A DNA stretch of 64,000 nt, taken from positions 2,822,001 to 2,886,000 of the forward strand of contig NZ_OX365700.1 in the NCBI RefSeq assembly GCF_947241125.1. Reading direction: 5' to 3'. The stretch comes from Nitrospira tepida (GTDB taxonomy: Bacteria; Nitrospirota; Nitrospiria; Nitrospirales; Nitrospiraceae). This document shows, one piece after another, positions 53,577 through 63,050 of this stretch (the first letter of the stretch is position 1; every line of letters begins with the position of its first letter). Made by a program: the position numbers and the translations under genes. Under the pieces are notes generated by a model, which searched no databases, was not told the origin of the DNA, and worked only from the letters and a program-made list of their open reading frames with translations.

Positions 53577-54233
53577 GTGACAAGCCCCCGCCCCCCGCTC
53601 TCCGGCCTCTATTTGATTCTGGACCCCTCGATCAATCCCGCCCGCGACCTGCTCGCGGTGTTACGGGAGTCGGCGGCCTGCGGCGTCCGGCTGTTTCAGT
53701 ATCGGAACAAACAGGCCTCCATGGGGGAAGCTTACGAGGAAGGCGTCAGGCTGCGGGAGGCCGCGCGACAGGCGCAGGCCTGCTTTATCGTGAACGACAG
53801 ATGCGATCTGGCATTGGCCCTGGAGGCGGACGGGGTGCATCTCGGCCAGGAAGACCTGGCTCTTCTTGATGCGCGGGCGCTGCTGGGACCTGACAGGCTG
53901 ATCGGCATCTCTACGCACAACCCTGAGCAGGTTAGAACGGCAGCAGGGGAGGGGGCTGATTATCTGGGCTTCGGTCCGATCTTCGCCACCTCGAGCAAGC
54001 CGGACCATGAACCGGTGGTGGGAGTGGAAGGGCTAAAGGCAATCCGTCCGCTGACGCCGCTGCCCATCTTCGCGATTGGAGGCATTCAGCCGAGCACCTA
54101 TGGCGCGATTCTCTCGGCGGGAGCGAACGGAGCCGCAGTCATGTCGGCCCTTCTCAACGCTCCCGACATCGGCCGCGCGATCGAGACATTCATGCAGGCG
54201 GCGGCGCAAGCAGGCGGGCCAACTCCTCGATGA
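53577..54233 (+). CDS. thiE: Thiamine-phosphate synthase
   Basis: Couples the thiazole and pyrimidine halves of thiamine. 218 residues, TIM barrel with QYRNKQASMGE, FIVNDRCDLALALEADGVHLGQEDL, and the product-site DYLGFGPIFATSSK and FAIGGI. No TPP riboswitch recognised upstream. Its last 44 bases overlap the 3' end of bioD on the other strand. Confidence 0.94.
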   Translation: MTSPRPPLSGLYLILDPSINPARDLLAVLRESAACGVRLFQYRNKQASMGEAYEEGVRLREAARQAQACFIVNDRCDLALALEADGVHLGQEDLALLDARALLGPDRLIGISTHNPEQVRTAAGEGADYLGFGPIFATSSKPDHEPVVGVEGLKAIRPLTPLPIFAIGGIQPSTYGAILSAGANGAAVMSALLNAPDIGRAIETFMQAAAQAGGPTPR

Positions 54234-54975
54234 CCGGATGGGCCGAGAGCTGTTCGATCCCCGCATCCCAGTCTGCGTTGAGTCGTCGCTCGACGGGAAG
54301 GGGCCCCAGCACCGGTACTCGACTCCGCTCCCGCAGAAGCCGGGCTGTCGAACGTTGTTGCCCCTCTTCCTCTTCATTGCTGGCCTCCCGAATCTGATTG
54401 AGCACCAAGGCCAGGACCGGCAGTGTCCTCCGTGCCAGCGATTCCAGCGTCAAACGGGCATGGTTAAAACCGCCCAGAGAGACACGCCCCACGACAAGCA
54501 CTGCACAGGCCAGCTCGCGGATGAGGTCGCTCATGTCGCGATCTTCCGAAATCGGCACGAGCAGGCCGCCGGCCCCTTCCACGAGCAGAATCTGATGGCG
54601 CTGCTTCAAGGTCTGAAACGCCTCGCGGATGGGCTGCAAGGTCACCACTTGGCCTTCCATTCTGGCCGCATCCACAGGCGCCAAGGGGGCCGCGAACCGA
54701 TAGGGGTTGATGAGGGCCCAGTCGTCCGAGCTGGCGGCGGCCCGCCTTAGGCGGTTTGCATCGCTCCGATCCGGTTCGGCCGGCCGGTGTGCCGGCACGC
54801 CCGTCTCGATCGGCTTCATCACGCCGACTTGATAACCGCGTTGTCTCAAGCAGCGGGCCAGCGCAGCGGTCACGACCGTCTTGCCGACTCCCGTGTCGGT
54901 CCCAGTGACAAAGAGGGTGGCGGCTCCATTGGACATGGAACGCTCGTCGGTCGATGACGGAGGCGCATCTCGCAT
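54190..54975 (-). CDS. bioD: Dethiobiotin synthetase
   Basis: Closes the ureido ring of biotin with CO2 and ATP. 261 residues (or 248 from ATG 54936). P-loop GTDTGVGKT, MKPIETGV, and VEGAGGLLVPI are the family marks. It follows the SDR gene after two bases, so they are co-transcribed. Confidence 0.94.
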   Translation of the reverse strand: MRDAPPSSTDERSMSNGAATLFVTGTDTGVGKTVVTAALARCLRQRGYQVGVMKPIETGVPAHRPAEPDRSDANRLRRAAASSDDWALINPYRFAAPLAPVDAARMEGQVVTLQPIREAFQTLKQRHQILLVEGAGGLLVPISEDRDMSDLIRELACAVLVVGRVSLGGFNHARLTLESLARRTLPVLALVLNQIREASNEEEEGQQRSTARLLRERSRVPVLGPLPVERRLNADWDAGIEQLSAHPVIEELARLLAPPPA

Positions 54976-54977
54976 AG

Positions 54978-55736
54978 TCAGAGGAGACGACTGTCGAGAT
55001 TCCAGACCTGCCCGGAGGTATCTTCCACAGTGGCCAGGCGGTAGATCGACCCAACCACTTCATCGAGATCGGGCGTCCGCCCCAACGCATGGTCGGCCAG
55101 CCAAGGCCCTTCCGGCATCGCCTGTCCTGCCAGATCGGTCCTCTGCCAGCCGGGCAGCACGACATTCACCCTGATGTTGTTCGGCCCCCATTCCCAGGCA
55201 GCGGACCGGGCCAGGGCCAGGAGACCGGCCTTGGAGGCGGAATACGCAGCCTGCCCGCCGGCTCCGTGGAATCCCGCGAAGGACCCGACGACCACGATGT
55301 TGCCGCCATGTTTCTCCAGGAGCTTCGCAGCCTCTCGCAGACAGTGGAAGACCCCGGTCAAGTTCGTGTCGATCACCGTGTTCCATCGATCGAGAGCGGT
55401 CCGGACGATGAGTCCGTCCTCGGCCACGCCGGCGCAGCAGATCAGCGCGTCCAACCGATGCCACCGCTCCTCGATGGATCGTGCGGCCTTGGCCACCTGT
55501 CCGGCGTCGCGCACATCGGCCTGGACGATGAAGGCCTCGCCTCCCGCGGCCTTGACCAGATCCGCGGTGCGCTTCGCCTCCGGCTCGCGCCGGCAATACT
55601 GCACCGCCACCCGCCAGCCCGCTTCGCCGAATCGTCGGGCAACCGCGCGGCCGATGCCCCGCGAACCGCCCGTCACCCAGAGGCAGGGAGACCCGGCGGA
55701 CTCAGGGCTACGCCCTTGTGATCCCTGTCGCTTCAC
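54978..55736 (-). CDS. Short-chain dehydrogenase/reductase (FabG-like)
   Basis: NAD(P)H-dependent oxidoreductase, 252 residues from a GTG with AAAGGA upstream (the open frame runs 21 codons further). Cofactor motif TGGSRGIG, NAG-like CCAGVAEDG, catalytic Ser in VVGSFAGF and Y-x3-K in YSASK. Directly before bioD, so a role in making the pimeloyl chain of biotin is an attractive but unproven idea; a general 3-oxoacyl-ACP reductase-like activity is the safer call. Confidence 0.85.
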   Translation of the reverse strand: MKRQGSQGRSPESAGSPCLWVTGGSRGIGRAVARRFGEAGWRVAVQYCRREPEAKRTADLVKAAGGEAFIVQADVRDAGQVAKAARSIEERWHRLDALICCAGVAEDGLIVRTALDRWNTVIDTNLTGVFHCLREAAKLLEKHGGNIVVVGSFAGFHGAGGQAAYSASKAGLLALARSAAWEWGPNNIRVNVVLPGWQRTDLAGQAMPEGPWLADHALGRTPDLDEVVGSIYRLATVEDTSGQVWNLDSRLL

Positions 55737-55925
55737 GGCTGATCCTTTGATCCTTTTGTCAGGCTGGAGGATTATGGGTAGCCGGCGGACGAAAGGCAAC
55801 GTGCGGGGCCTGAACGTCCTACTCTATCGCGCCGTCACCTCAGCGTTTCATCGCGCGGCCGTCGATTGCCTTGCCCGCCTGTCGGCCCCTGTGATACCGT
55901 CCGACGATTGTCGAAAGGAATCCCT

Positions 55926-56771
55926 ATGGCTTGTTCAGTCCCTCGCATCTGGTTGTCGTTCGGCTTCACTCTACTGACGCTCTCTGCCGGGCCCGGTTGG
56001 GCCGATCCGATGCAGACCGTCGAGGATTCGCCGGCCTATTTTCCCGACGACATCGGCAACCGTTGGTCATACCGGGGCGAAGTGACTGAAGGCCCCGTCC
56101 AATCGATCGACCATAAGGTGTTCGTCAACGAGTCGAAGGTCCTCCGCACCGAGAAGCGGAAGGGTGTGCAGGTGACGGTGTTCCATGACTCGAATGCGGG
56201 CAACCATGGTCCGTCCGACAGTTTCTACCGGCGGGATGCCGTGGGCATCGTCTACCACGGCTCCGAGCCTGGCACGCCGCTCGAACGGCAATTGGTTCCC
56301 TATCAGATCGTGCAGTTTCCGCTTCGGTACCCGTCGAGCTTTCAACAGTTCGACCGGAAACAGTTGGATTTCGGAAACGACTTGGACGGCGACGGCGTCA
56401 ATGAGCGGGTGGACGTGTTGGGCACGGTGTCGGTGGTGGGACGGGACCATGTGACCGTGCCGGCCGGACAGTTCCCGGACTCGGTCCATCTCGAAGCCCG
56501 CATGATGCTGCGGATCACGCTGTCCGCCGACAACCATGCCGTGGTCGGCACGGACGTAATGAATGCCTGGTTCGCGAAGGGCGTCGGGATGGTGAAGTAT
56601 ATCGAGCGCCAGGAACTGCCGCCTCTGCGGCGGGACCGAGGGCTGGTCAGTGAGATTCAGGAGGAGCTGGTGGAATACAAGGTGAAGCCGCCGGCCCACT
56701 CATTCGAGCGGCGCGAATCCCCGCCGAAGGGTGTTCTCGCTCACGACGCGCGCCGTCATGAACTGGAGTAG
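55926..56771 (+). CDS. Exported hypothetical protein
   Basis: 281 residues from ATG 55926 (AAAGGAA upstream). Signal peptide with cleavage near GWADP. The mature part is beta-rich, with FPDDIGNRWSYRGEV and a calcium-binding-like stretch DLDGDGVNERVDV, then VTVPAGQFPDSVHLE. These features occur in uncharacterised exported proteins. The last 72 bases overlap the 3' end of putA on the opposite strand. Confidence 0.7.
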   Translation: MACSVPRIWLSFGFTLLTLSAGPGWADPMQTVEDSPAYFPDDIGNRWSYRGEVTEGPVQSIDHKVFVNESKVLRTEKRKGVQVTVFHDSNAGNHGPSDSFYRRDAVGIVYHGSEPGTPLERQLVPYQIVQFPLRYPSSFQQFDRKQLDFGNDLDGDGVNERVDVLGTVSVVGRDHVTVPAGQFPDSVHLEARMMLRITLSADNHAVVGTDVMNAWFAKGVGMVKYIERQELPPLRRDRGLVSEIQEELVEYKVKPPAHSFERRESPPKGVLAHDARRHELE

Positions 56772-59663
56772 GTAGTCGTCGCCGCCCGCCTTGGCGCCGA
56801 CGCCGGACAGTCTGTGTCCTCCGAATGGTTGCCGGCCGACCAGCGCCCCGGTGATCGGACGGTTGATGTAAAGATTCCCCACGTCGAACCGCTCCCTCGC
56901 AAGCTGGAGATTCTTGGGACTTCGCGAATAGACCCCGCCGGTGAGCGCATAGTCCGTCTCGTTGGCCAGATCCAACGCCTGCACAAAATCCGACGCCCGC
57001 ATCACGGCCAGGACAGGACCGAAGATCTCTTCCTGCGCGAGCCGATGCCCGGGGCGGATCTCGGCCACGATCACCGGTCCTTGGAAATAACCGGGGCCGG
57101 ACATGATCCGGTCGACGATCACGCGGCCTTCGCGCCGGCCGATCTCCACATACTCGCGGACGGTCTTCAGCGCCCGCTCGTCGATCATCGGCCCCATCCG
57201 CGAGCCGGGATCTTCGGGGGGACCGATCGTGACGGCCTGGACGGCGTCGGTCAATCGCTGCACAAACAGATCGTGCACGGCCTCATGCACGATTACGCGC
57301 GAACAGGCCGAGCACTTTTGCCCTTGATAGCCGGTGAACGAGGCCACGACGCCCGAGACCGCTTCGTCGAGGTCCGCCGTCTCATCGACGATGATCGCGT
57401 TCTTCCCGCCCATTTCGGCGATCACGCGCTTGACATGCCGCTGTCCCTTTCCCACTTGCGCCGCTTGCCCGAGAATCCACAATCCCGCATTCTTCGAGCC
57501 GGTGAAGGCAATGATCCCACTGTCCGGATGTTGCACCAGGGCCCGGCCGAGATCCGGACCGCCCGGCAACACCTGTAAGACCCCCGCCGGCAAGCCGGCC
57601 TCCGCAAGGATCTGTCCCAGGAGACAGCCGACGATCGGCGCCCGTTCGGAGGGTTTGAACAGGACCACATTGCCGGTGACCAACGCCGCGGAGACCATCC
57701 CGGTCGGAATCGCCAACGGAAAATTCCAGGGCGCGATCACTGCCGCGATCCCTCGGGCCGTATAACTGAGATGATTGGCCTCTCCCGGTTCACCGCCTAG
57801 CCGGCGAGGCGCTCCCAACTGTTCCATCCGGCGCGCATAAAACAGCAAGAAGTCGATGGCCTCCGCCACGTCCGCATCCGCCTCTCGCCAGGGCTTTCCT
57901 TCCTCCAACACTTCCCAGGCTGCCAGCTCGTACCGCCGCTGCTTCATCAGGGCCGCCGCCCGTCTCATAATCTCGACCCGCTCGGCAGCTGGCCTGTCTT
58001 TCCATGGTCCGATGCGCTGCTTCGCGCCTTCCATCACCGCAGGAAGGTCGGCCGGCAACACCGTCGACACGGTTCCCAGAATTTCATCGGGCCGGCTGGG
58101 ATTTCTTACGACCAGGGGCAGACCGGAGGGCGGCCTATTGGCAGCGAATGGAACGGAAACTGATTGTCCGAGCCTGCCGCGGACCGACTGAATCGCCTCC
58201 GCCATCGAGGCACGGACCGACGCCAGCGAGAAATCGGAATGGGGTTCGTTCCGAAAATCGGCCGGCTCAGCCTGTGTCTCCGGTTGTTCCGACGCAAGAG
58301 AGCCAGACGGCTCCGGCTTGGCCAAGAGCTGGTCGAGCGGCTGGGATTCGACATATTCCTTCCGTAAGAAAGATTCGTTCGAGGTATTTTCGAGCAGCCG
58401 CCGGACCAGATAGGCCATGCCCGGCAGCAATTCGCCCACGGGCGCATAGAGTCTGAGCCGCCGCCCCCGCTGAACGACGGCCGCTTGAAGGGGCTCGGCC
58501 ATGCCGTAGATCATTTGGTATTCCCATGCATGGGCCGGCAGATTCAGCCGGCTTGCGCAGGCTTCAGCATGGGCCAGTGTGCGCAGGTTGTGCGTGCCGA
58601 AGGCCGGTCGAATCACCTGGTGATGGTCCAGCAGCACCCTGCTCAAGGATTCGTAGGCGACATCGGTTTCGGCCTTGTGAACGAACAGGGGGACCGGCCA
58701 TCCCCGCTGGCGGTAGCGGATCGAATCGGAATCCCAATAGGCGCCCTTGACGAGCCGGATCGTGATCGGCGCTCCTCGCTGTTGAGTCCAACCGATCAGC
58801 CTCTCCACATCCCGGGCCGTTTCCCGGTGGTAGGCCTGGATCGCAAGGCCGGCATGGGGAAACGTACGATAGGCCGGCTCCGACAGGAGTCGCGTGAAGA
58901 TGGACAGGGTGAGGTCCTTGAGCTCAGCCTGTTCCATATCGAAGATGATGCCGGCCGGAATGGATTGGGCCAGGTCCAGCAAGGGCCGCAATCGATCAGC
59001 GACCGCCCGATAGCTGCCCTCGGGATCAATGGCGTCGAGTTGCGAATAGAGCGCGGAAATCTTGATGGAGAGTTGAACGCGGGGAATGGGTCCCATCTGG
59101 TCCCGCTCCAGCAAGGGAGAGGCGGGCCAACCGGCGGCGGTCTCCGCCAGCTCGCGCAAGGCGGAGAGACACCGGTCCCGATACCGGTCGGCTTCCACTT
59201 CCGAGACAGTCGCTTCTCCGAGCAGATCGACTGAAGAGGCGCGGCCGTCGTTCCAGAGTCGCGTCAGGATCGAAGCGGCCTGCGCGACGGTCTCCCCGGC
59301 AATGAACAGCCCGGCCATCTGTTCCACCTGCTTGCGAAGCGACCGCGCGACGAGCTTGGCCCCCAAGGTCGAGCCGGCCATGGCTTTCATGCCCCATTGG
59401 AGCAGGCGGCCCAGCCGTTCCTGATCGCTGAAATATTCATCCAGTAAACGGGCAACCTGCTCGTCATGGCGCAACACCGGCAACACATCCACGAACCGGA
59501 ACAGTTGGACCTTAAACTCGGGGTCGCTCATCGCCCAATCCAGCAGCCGGTGCGACCAGCGCTGGCGGTCGAAGAGCGCCGGCGCCGCGCCGGCCGACTC
59601 CTGCGTCATAGCGGTTCCGATTTGATGAATCAGCGGTTCGAGCGAGAGGGGATCGATCGGCAT
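56700..59663 (-). CDS. putA: Proline dehydrogenase / P5C dehydrogenase (PutA-like)
   Basis: Oxidises proline to glutamate in two steps. 987 residues, close to short bifunctional PutA proteins. N-terminal FAD-dependent proline dehydrogenase barrel (about 20-440; RLVKGAYWDSDS, AFGTHNLRTLAH, YQMIYGMAEP) and C-terminal aldehyde dehydrogenase (about 500-980; PWNFPLAIPTGM, FTGSKNAGLWI, catalytic Cys in GQKCSACSRVIVHE, EIFGPVLAVMR). No N-terminal DNA-binding domain, so not a self-regulating PutA of the E. coli type. proC for the opposite direction is at 37012. Confidence 0.95.
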   Translation of the reverse strand: MPIDPLSLEPLIHQIGTAMTQESAGAAPALFDRQRWSHRLLDWAMSDPEFKVQLFRFVDVLPVLRHDEQVARLLDEYFSDQERLGRLLQWGMKAMAGSTLGAKLVARSLRKQVEQMAGLFIAGETVAQAASILTRLWNDGRASSVDLLGEATVSEVEADRYRDRCLSALRELAETAAGWPASPLLERDQMGPIPRVQLSIKISALYSQLDAIDPEGSYRAVADRLRPLLDLAQSIPAGIIFDMEQAELKDLTLSIFTRLLSEPAYRTFPHAGLAIQAYHRETARDVERLIGWTQQRGAPITIRLVKGAYWDSDSIRYRQRGWPVPLFVHKAETDVAYESLSRVLLDHHQVIRPAFGTHNLRTLAHAEACASRLNLPAHAWEYQMIYGMAEPLQAAVVQRGRRLRLYAPVGELLPGMAYLVRRLLENTSNESFLRKEYVESQPLDQLLAKPEPSGSLASEQPETQAEPADFRNEPHSDFSLASVRASMAEAIQSVRGRLGQSVSVPFAANRPPSGLPLVVRNPSRPDEILGTVSTVLPADLPAVMEGAKQRIGPWKDRPAAERVEIMRRAAALMKQRRYELAAWEVLEEGKPWREADADVAEAIDFLLFYARRMEQLGAPRRLGGEPGEANHLSYTARGIAAVIAPWNFPLAIPTGMVSAALVTGNVVLFKPSERAPIVGCLLGQILAEAGLPAGVLQVLPGGPDLGRALVQHPDSGIIAFTGSKNAGLWILGQAAQVGKGQRHVKRVIAEMGGKNAIIVDETADLDEAVSGVVASFTGYQGQKCSACSRVIVHEAVHDLFVQRLTDAVQAVTIGPPEDPGSRMGPMIDERALKTVREYVEIGRREGRVIVDRIMSGPGYFQGPVIVAEIRPGHRLAQEEIFGPVLAVMRASDFVQALDLANETDYALTGGVYSRSPKNLQLARERFDVGNLYINRPITGALVGRQPFGGHRLSGVGAKAGGDDYLLQFMTARVVSENTLRRGFAPLE

Positions 59664-59807
59664 CGCAGCCCCGCGCGTGGGATGAGGTGCTGATTTCAGT
59701 ATACACCGAGCCGGGCAACGGGCCGAACTCGGACGCTGCGTTTTCCGGGACGAGATCGCGGAGACGCCGTGGGTCCATCGGGCCGGTCACTGGGGCGCCC
59801 GCACCAT

Positions 59808-59836
59808 TTCAATTCCATCTGGAGATCGCTTATGAT
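59808..59836 (+). promoter_or_regulatory. Possible promoter before mrp
   Basis: TTCAAT (59808-59813), 17 bases, TATGAT (59831-59836). The rest of 59664-59944 holds no gene; GGAGGATC lies before the mrp start. Confidence 0.35.
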
Positions 59837-59944
59837 GGGACTCGTCGATGCCTGATAGTTCATGGGGCCAATCGTGTGGCTCTGCCGCCCGAGTTGTAGG
59901 CCAAGGGTCCACGTCGGATCAGCATAGATTGTGGAGGATCTCTG

Positions 59945-60829
59945 ATGGCACAAGAACACACAGAACAGCCCGGAGCGGGCGACGGGCCGGCCCGATCCAG
60001 CCTGATCCCCGGCGTGAAGTATGCCCTGGCCGTCAGCAGCGGGAAGGGCGGGGTCGGCAAGTCCACGGTGGCCGTCAACCTGGCGGTTGCGCTCCGGCAG
60101 TCCGGCGCGGCGGTGGGGCTGCTGGATGCCGACATCTATGGGCCCAACATCCCGATGATGATGGGCGTGACCAAGCCGCCGGAGCAGCGGGACGGGAAAA
60201 TCATCCCGGCCGAAAACCACGGTGTGAAACTGATCTCGATGGGGTTCTTTGTGCCGGAGGAAACGGCGGTCGTGTGGCGGGGTCCGATGGTGCATACGGC
60301 CATTCAACAGTTTTTCCGCGACGTGCTGTGGGGAGACCTGGATTACCTGCTCATCGACCTGCCGCCCGGCACCGGAGACGCGCAATTGACCCTGACCCAA
60401 CTGGTTCCGCTCCGGGGCGCCATCACGGTGACCACGCCGCAGAACGTCGCCCTTTATGACGTCCGGAAAGGCATCATGATGTTCCAGAAAGTGAATGTGC
60501 CACTGCTCGGGCTGATCGAGAACATGAGCCACTTCGTCTGCGGCCATTGCGGCGAGAAGACGGAAATCTTTTCCTATGGAGGAGGAGAGCGCGCCGCCCA
60601 GGCCATGGGCATCCCGTTTCTCGGCCGCATCCCGATCGATCCCGCGATCCGCACCGGAGGCGACAGCGGGCTGCCGATCGTCGTCGGACACCCGGACTCT
60701 CCCCAATCGCAGGCATTTCTGGACATCGCCAGGAAGATCCGGGAGGAAGTCGAGGAGGCGAAACCAACGACGGCCCCGCCGCTCGAAAGCCTGTTGAAAA
60801 AGATCAAGGCGCCGTTCGGCAAGGGGTAG
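59945..60829 (+). CDS. mrp: Mrp/ApbC-family iron-sulfur carrier ATPase
   Basis: Scaffold or carrier for iron-sulfur cluster delivery. 294 residues. Deviant Walker A SSGKGGVGKST (31-41), LLDADIYGPNIPMMMG, and the C-terminal CGHCG cysteine pair that holds the bridging cluster in the dimer. It lacks the N-terminal DUF59 domain of longer Mrp proteins. The Rieske gene follows after 42 bases. Confidence 0.93.
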   Translation: MAQEHTEQPGAGDGPARSSLIPGVKYALAVSSGKGGVGKSTVAVNLAVALRQSGAAVGLLDADIYGPNIPMMMGVTKPPEQRDGKIIPAENHGVKLISMGFFVPEETAVVWRGPMVHTAIQQFFRDVLWGDLDYLLIDLPPGTGDAQLTLTQLVPLRGAITVTTPQNVALYDVRKGIMMFQKVNVPLLGLIENMSHFVCGHCGEKTEIFSYGGGERAAQAMGIPFLGRIPIDPAIRTGGDSGLPIVVGHPDSPQSQAFLDIARKIREEVEEAKPTTAPPLESLLKKIKAPFGKG

Positions 60830-60871
60830 TCGGCATCGCACCGGCAGCAACCAACCCAAAGAGAGGATGAC

Positions 60872-61177
60872 ATGGCGGAGTTCGTGAGAGTCGCGAGTAC
60901 TGATGATGTCAAACCGGGCACTGGCATCGTCGCGGAAACGAACGGCAAGGCCCTGGCCCTGTTCAATCTCGACGGCACCATCTATGCCATCGACAACACC
61001 TGCGTGCATCGGGGCGGCCCGCTGGGGGAGGGCGACTTGGAAGGCGAGGTCGTGACCTGCCCCTGGCATGGATGGCAGTTCAACGTGAAGACCGGAGGGT
61101 GCGTGAACAATCCCGCGGCCAAGATCGACACCTATCAGGTGAAGGTGGAAGGAACGGACATCAAAGTCCTGCTGTAG
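60872..61177 (+). CDS. Rieske [2Fe-2S] ferredoxin-like protein
   Basis: 101 residues, a free-standing Rieske domain. Cluster ligands Cys44 and His46 (CVHRGGPL), Cys63 and His66 (CPWHGWQF). Like NirD or the ferredoxin subunits of dioxygenases it lacks a membrane anchor. The partner is unknown; mrp upstream suggests shared cluster biology only. Confidence 0.92.
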   Translation: MAEFVRVASTDDVKPGTGIVAETNGKALALFNLDGTIYAIDNTCVHRGGPLGEGDLEGEVVTCPWHGWQFNVKTGGCVNNPAAKIDTYQVKVEGTDIKVLL

Positions 61178-61238
61178 CCTCGTCGCCTCCTCACCATGAT
61201 CATCCATCTTTATCCTTAACGAGAGGACCATCGACGTC

Positions 61239-61607
61239 ATGAGTCACAATTCCCAGTCGCCCACGCACATCGACCTGACCGAAACGTTCGTCCGGCTGTA
61301 CGTCTTCTTGAGCCAATACCTCGATCGCTGTCTGGACGAAGGACTCAGGCGGAGTTACCCGGAAGAGGAACTGCAGAAACATCTCGCCGACACGCGCTCG
61401 CACCTGCGTGACATCATCTCCATCAATCCGGTCGTTCGTCAAAAGGTCGAGGCCGAATGCGAAGAGATCCTCCGCTTGGGCGAGGTCTGCCTTCGGGAGG
61501 GCAAGACCAAACCCAACGCCGGCGAGCAGGTGCAGACCTCCCGGGCCATGTTGAAGAACAAGGTGATCGCGCTGAGCGATCTGTTGGCCGTCTTTCGCGC
61601 CGTGTGA
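61239..61607 (+). CDS. Helical hypothetical protein
   Basis: 122 residues, all-helical and soluble (FVRLYVFLSQYLDRCLDEGL, VEAECEEILRLGEVCLREGK). No family recognised. GAGAGGA upstream. Three bases separate it from the next gene, so they form a unit with lipA. Confidence 0.65.
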   Translation: MSHNSQSPTHIDLTETFVRLYVFLSQYLDRCLDEGLRRSYPEEELQKHLADTRSHLRDIISINPVVRQKVEAECEEILRLGEVCLREGKTKPNAGEQVQTSRAMLKNKVIALSDLLAVFRAV

Positions 61608-61610
61608 CCC

Positions 61611-61979
61611 ATGGCTGAAGAGGTCGTGGCCCGGTATCAAGTGGCCGGCCTGGACGAGCGGGAACGGGGCTTCAATCGGACGGTCGAAGTCCGCTGCGAA
61701 CAGGGCCGATACCGCGCGCTCCTTCGATACGAGCGGCTTGTCCTGTCTACCGCCTGGCATCCCGCGCATGACGGAACCATCGGCGACTTGATACAATTGC
61801 TACAGGATCGCGGCTATCGTCAGCTCAAGAGCCGCGCAAGCTTTCGTGGCGCGGCCTATTTGGGAAGCCAGGATCCCTGGATCGAGTACCCGGACCCGCC
61901 GCAGCCAGCCGAACGGGGCCATTGGTTCTCGCGGCTGCTCGGCCGGCTGAGCTTCCGCGGTGCGCACGAGGGTCGATGA
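61611..61979 (+). CDS. Hypothetical protein before lipA
   Basis: 122 residues: beta-rich start (ARYQVAGLDERERGFNRTVEV), a helix (IGDLIQLLQDRGYRQLKSR), and a C-terminal WFSRLLGRLSF segment. Not recognised. Its TGA overlaps the lipA ATG (ATGA). Confidence 0.65.
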   Translation: MAEEVVARYQVAGLDERERGFNRTVEVRCEQGRYRALLRYERLVLSTAWHPAHDGTIGDLIQLLQDRGYRQLKSRASFRGAAYLGSQDPWIEYPDPPQPAERGHWFSRLLGRLSFRGAHEGR

Positions 61980-62881
61980 GGCTGATTCCCGCCACAGAGT
62001 TGACGAAATCCAGCCGGCGCCTCCCGGACTGGTTCAAAGTGCGCTTGACGACCGGGGCCGAGTATCAGGAGGTCCGGCGGATCGTGGACCGGCTGGGGCT
62101 GCACACGATCTGTGAAGAAGCCCGCTGCCCGAACCGTTGGGAATGTTGGAACCACCGCACCGCCACCTTCCTTATTCTGGGCGACATCTGCACGAGGCGC
62201 TGCCACTACTGTTCCGTCAGCACCGGCAGGCCCCTCCCGATCGATCGAGACGAGCCGCGCCGCGTGGCGCAGGCGGTGCAGGCGATGGGGCTCCGGCATG
62301 CGGTGATTACCTCGGTAAACCGGGATGAGCTTCCGGACGGAGGCGCCTCGATCTTCGCCGAGACGATCCGGTTGATTCGACAACTCACGCCCTCCTGCGC
62401 GGTCGAAGTGCTGATTCCGGACTTCGAAGGCAGCGAGGCGGCGCTCGAGACCGTGCTCGACGAGCGCCCGGACATCCTCAACCACAATATCGAAACGGTC
62501 CGGCGTCTGTTTCCCTCCATCAGGCCGCAGGGCAAATACGACCGGTCCATCCAACTGCTCGACCGCGCCAAGCGGCTGGGCGCCAGGACCAAGTCCGGCG
62601 TGATTGCGGGGATGGGCGAGACTGCCGATGAAATCCGCGAGGTCATGCGCGATCTCCGGGCAGTCGGTTGCGAGATCCTCACGATCGGGCAATACCTCCA
62701 GCCGAGCGCGCAGCACCTGCCGGTCGCCCATTTCTACCATCCGGACGACTTTGCCACGTTCCGAGCCGACGGCTATGCCATGGGCTTCGCGCATGTGGAA
62801 TCGGGGCCGCTGGTGCGCAGCTCCTACCATGCCGCTGAGCAGGTCGAGGGCTTCGCATCCGATGCCGGCGAGACCGCCTGA
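61976..62881 (+). CDS. lipA: Lipoyl synthase
   Basis: Radical SAM enzyme inserting two sulfurs into octanoyl groups. 301 residues. Auxiliary cluster motif CEEARCPNRWEC, radical SAM motif CTRRCHYC, and the C-terminal RSSYHA serine that ligates the auxiliary cluster. The start at 61976 is set by the ATGA overlap. No lipB is seen adjacent. Confidence 0.96.
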   Translation: MRLIPATELTKSSRRLPDWFKVRLTTGAEYQEVRRIVDRLGLHTICEEARCPNRWECWNHRTATFLILGDICTRRCHYCSVSTGRPLPIDRDEPRRVAQAVQAMGLRHAVITSVNRDELPDGGASIFAETIRLIRQLTPSCAVEVLIPDFEGSEAALETVLDERPDILNHNIETVRRLFPSIRPQGKYDRSIQLLDRAKRLGARTKSGVIAGMGETADEIREVMRDLRAVGCEILTIGQYLQPSAQHLPVAHFYHPDDFATFRADGYAMGFAHVESGPLVRSSYHAAEQVEGFASDAGETA

Positions 62882-62950
62882 GCGACGGGTCGATCGTCAG
62901 CCCATGTCCGGTACAACCTCGGCGACATTCGTTCCTGATCTCGCCTAAAA

Positions 62951-62979
62951 TTGACTCTCCCTTGAGCCGTCACTATAAT
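62951..62979 (+). promoter_or_regulatory. Strong sigma-70-type promoter
   Basis: TTGACT (62951-62956), 17 bases, perfect TATAAT (62974-62979), 72 bases before the gene at 63051. It separates the lipA unit from the next one. Confidence 0.7.
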
Positions 62980-63050
62980 CACCCATCATCGTCCTTGCCT
63001 GTTGTCAGACTTCGCCCCAGCGTGACGCCCCAACGTTGCGATTGACGCCG

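Noticed and set aside
59696-61240. Long minus-strand frame of 514 residues
   Set aside because: Antisense to mrp and the Rieske gene, which have full motifs; GC-rich third-position shadow.
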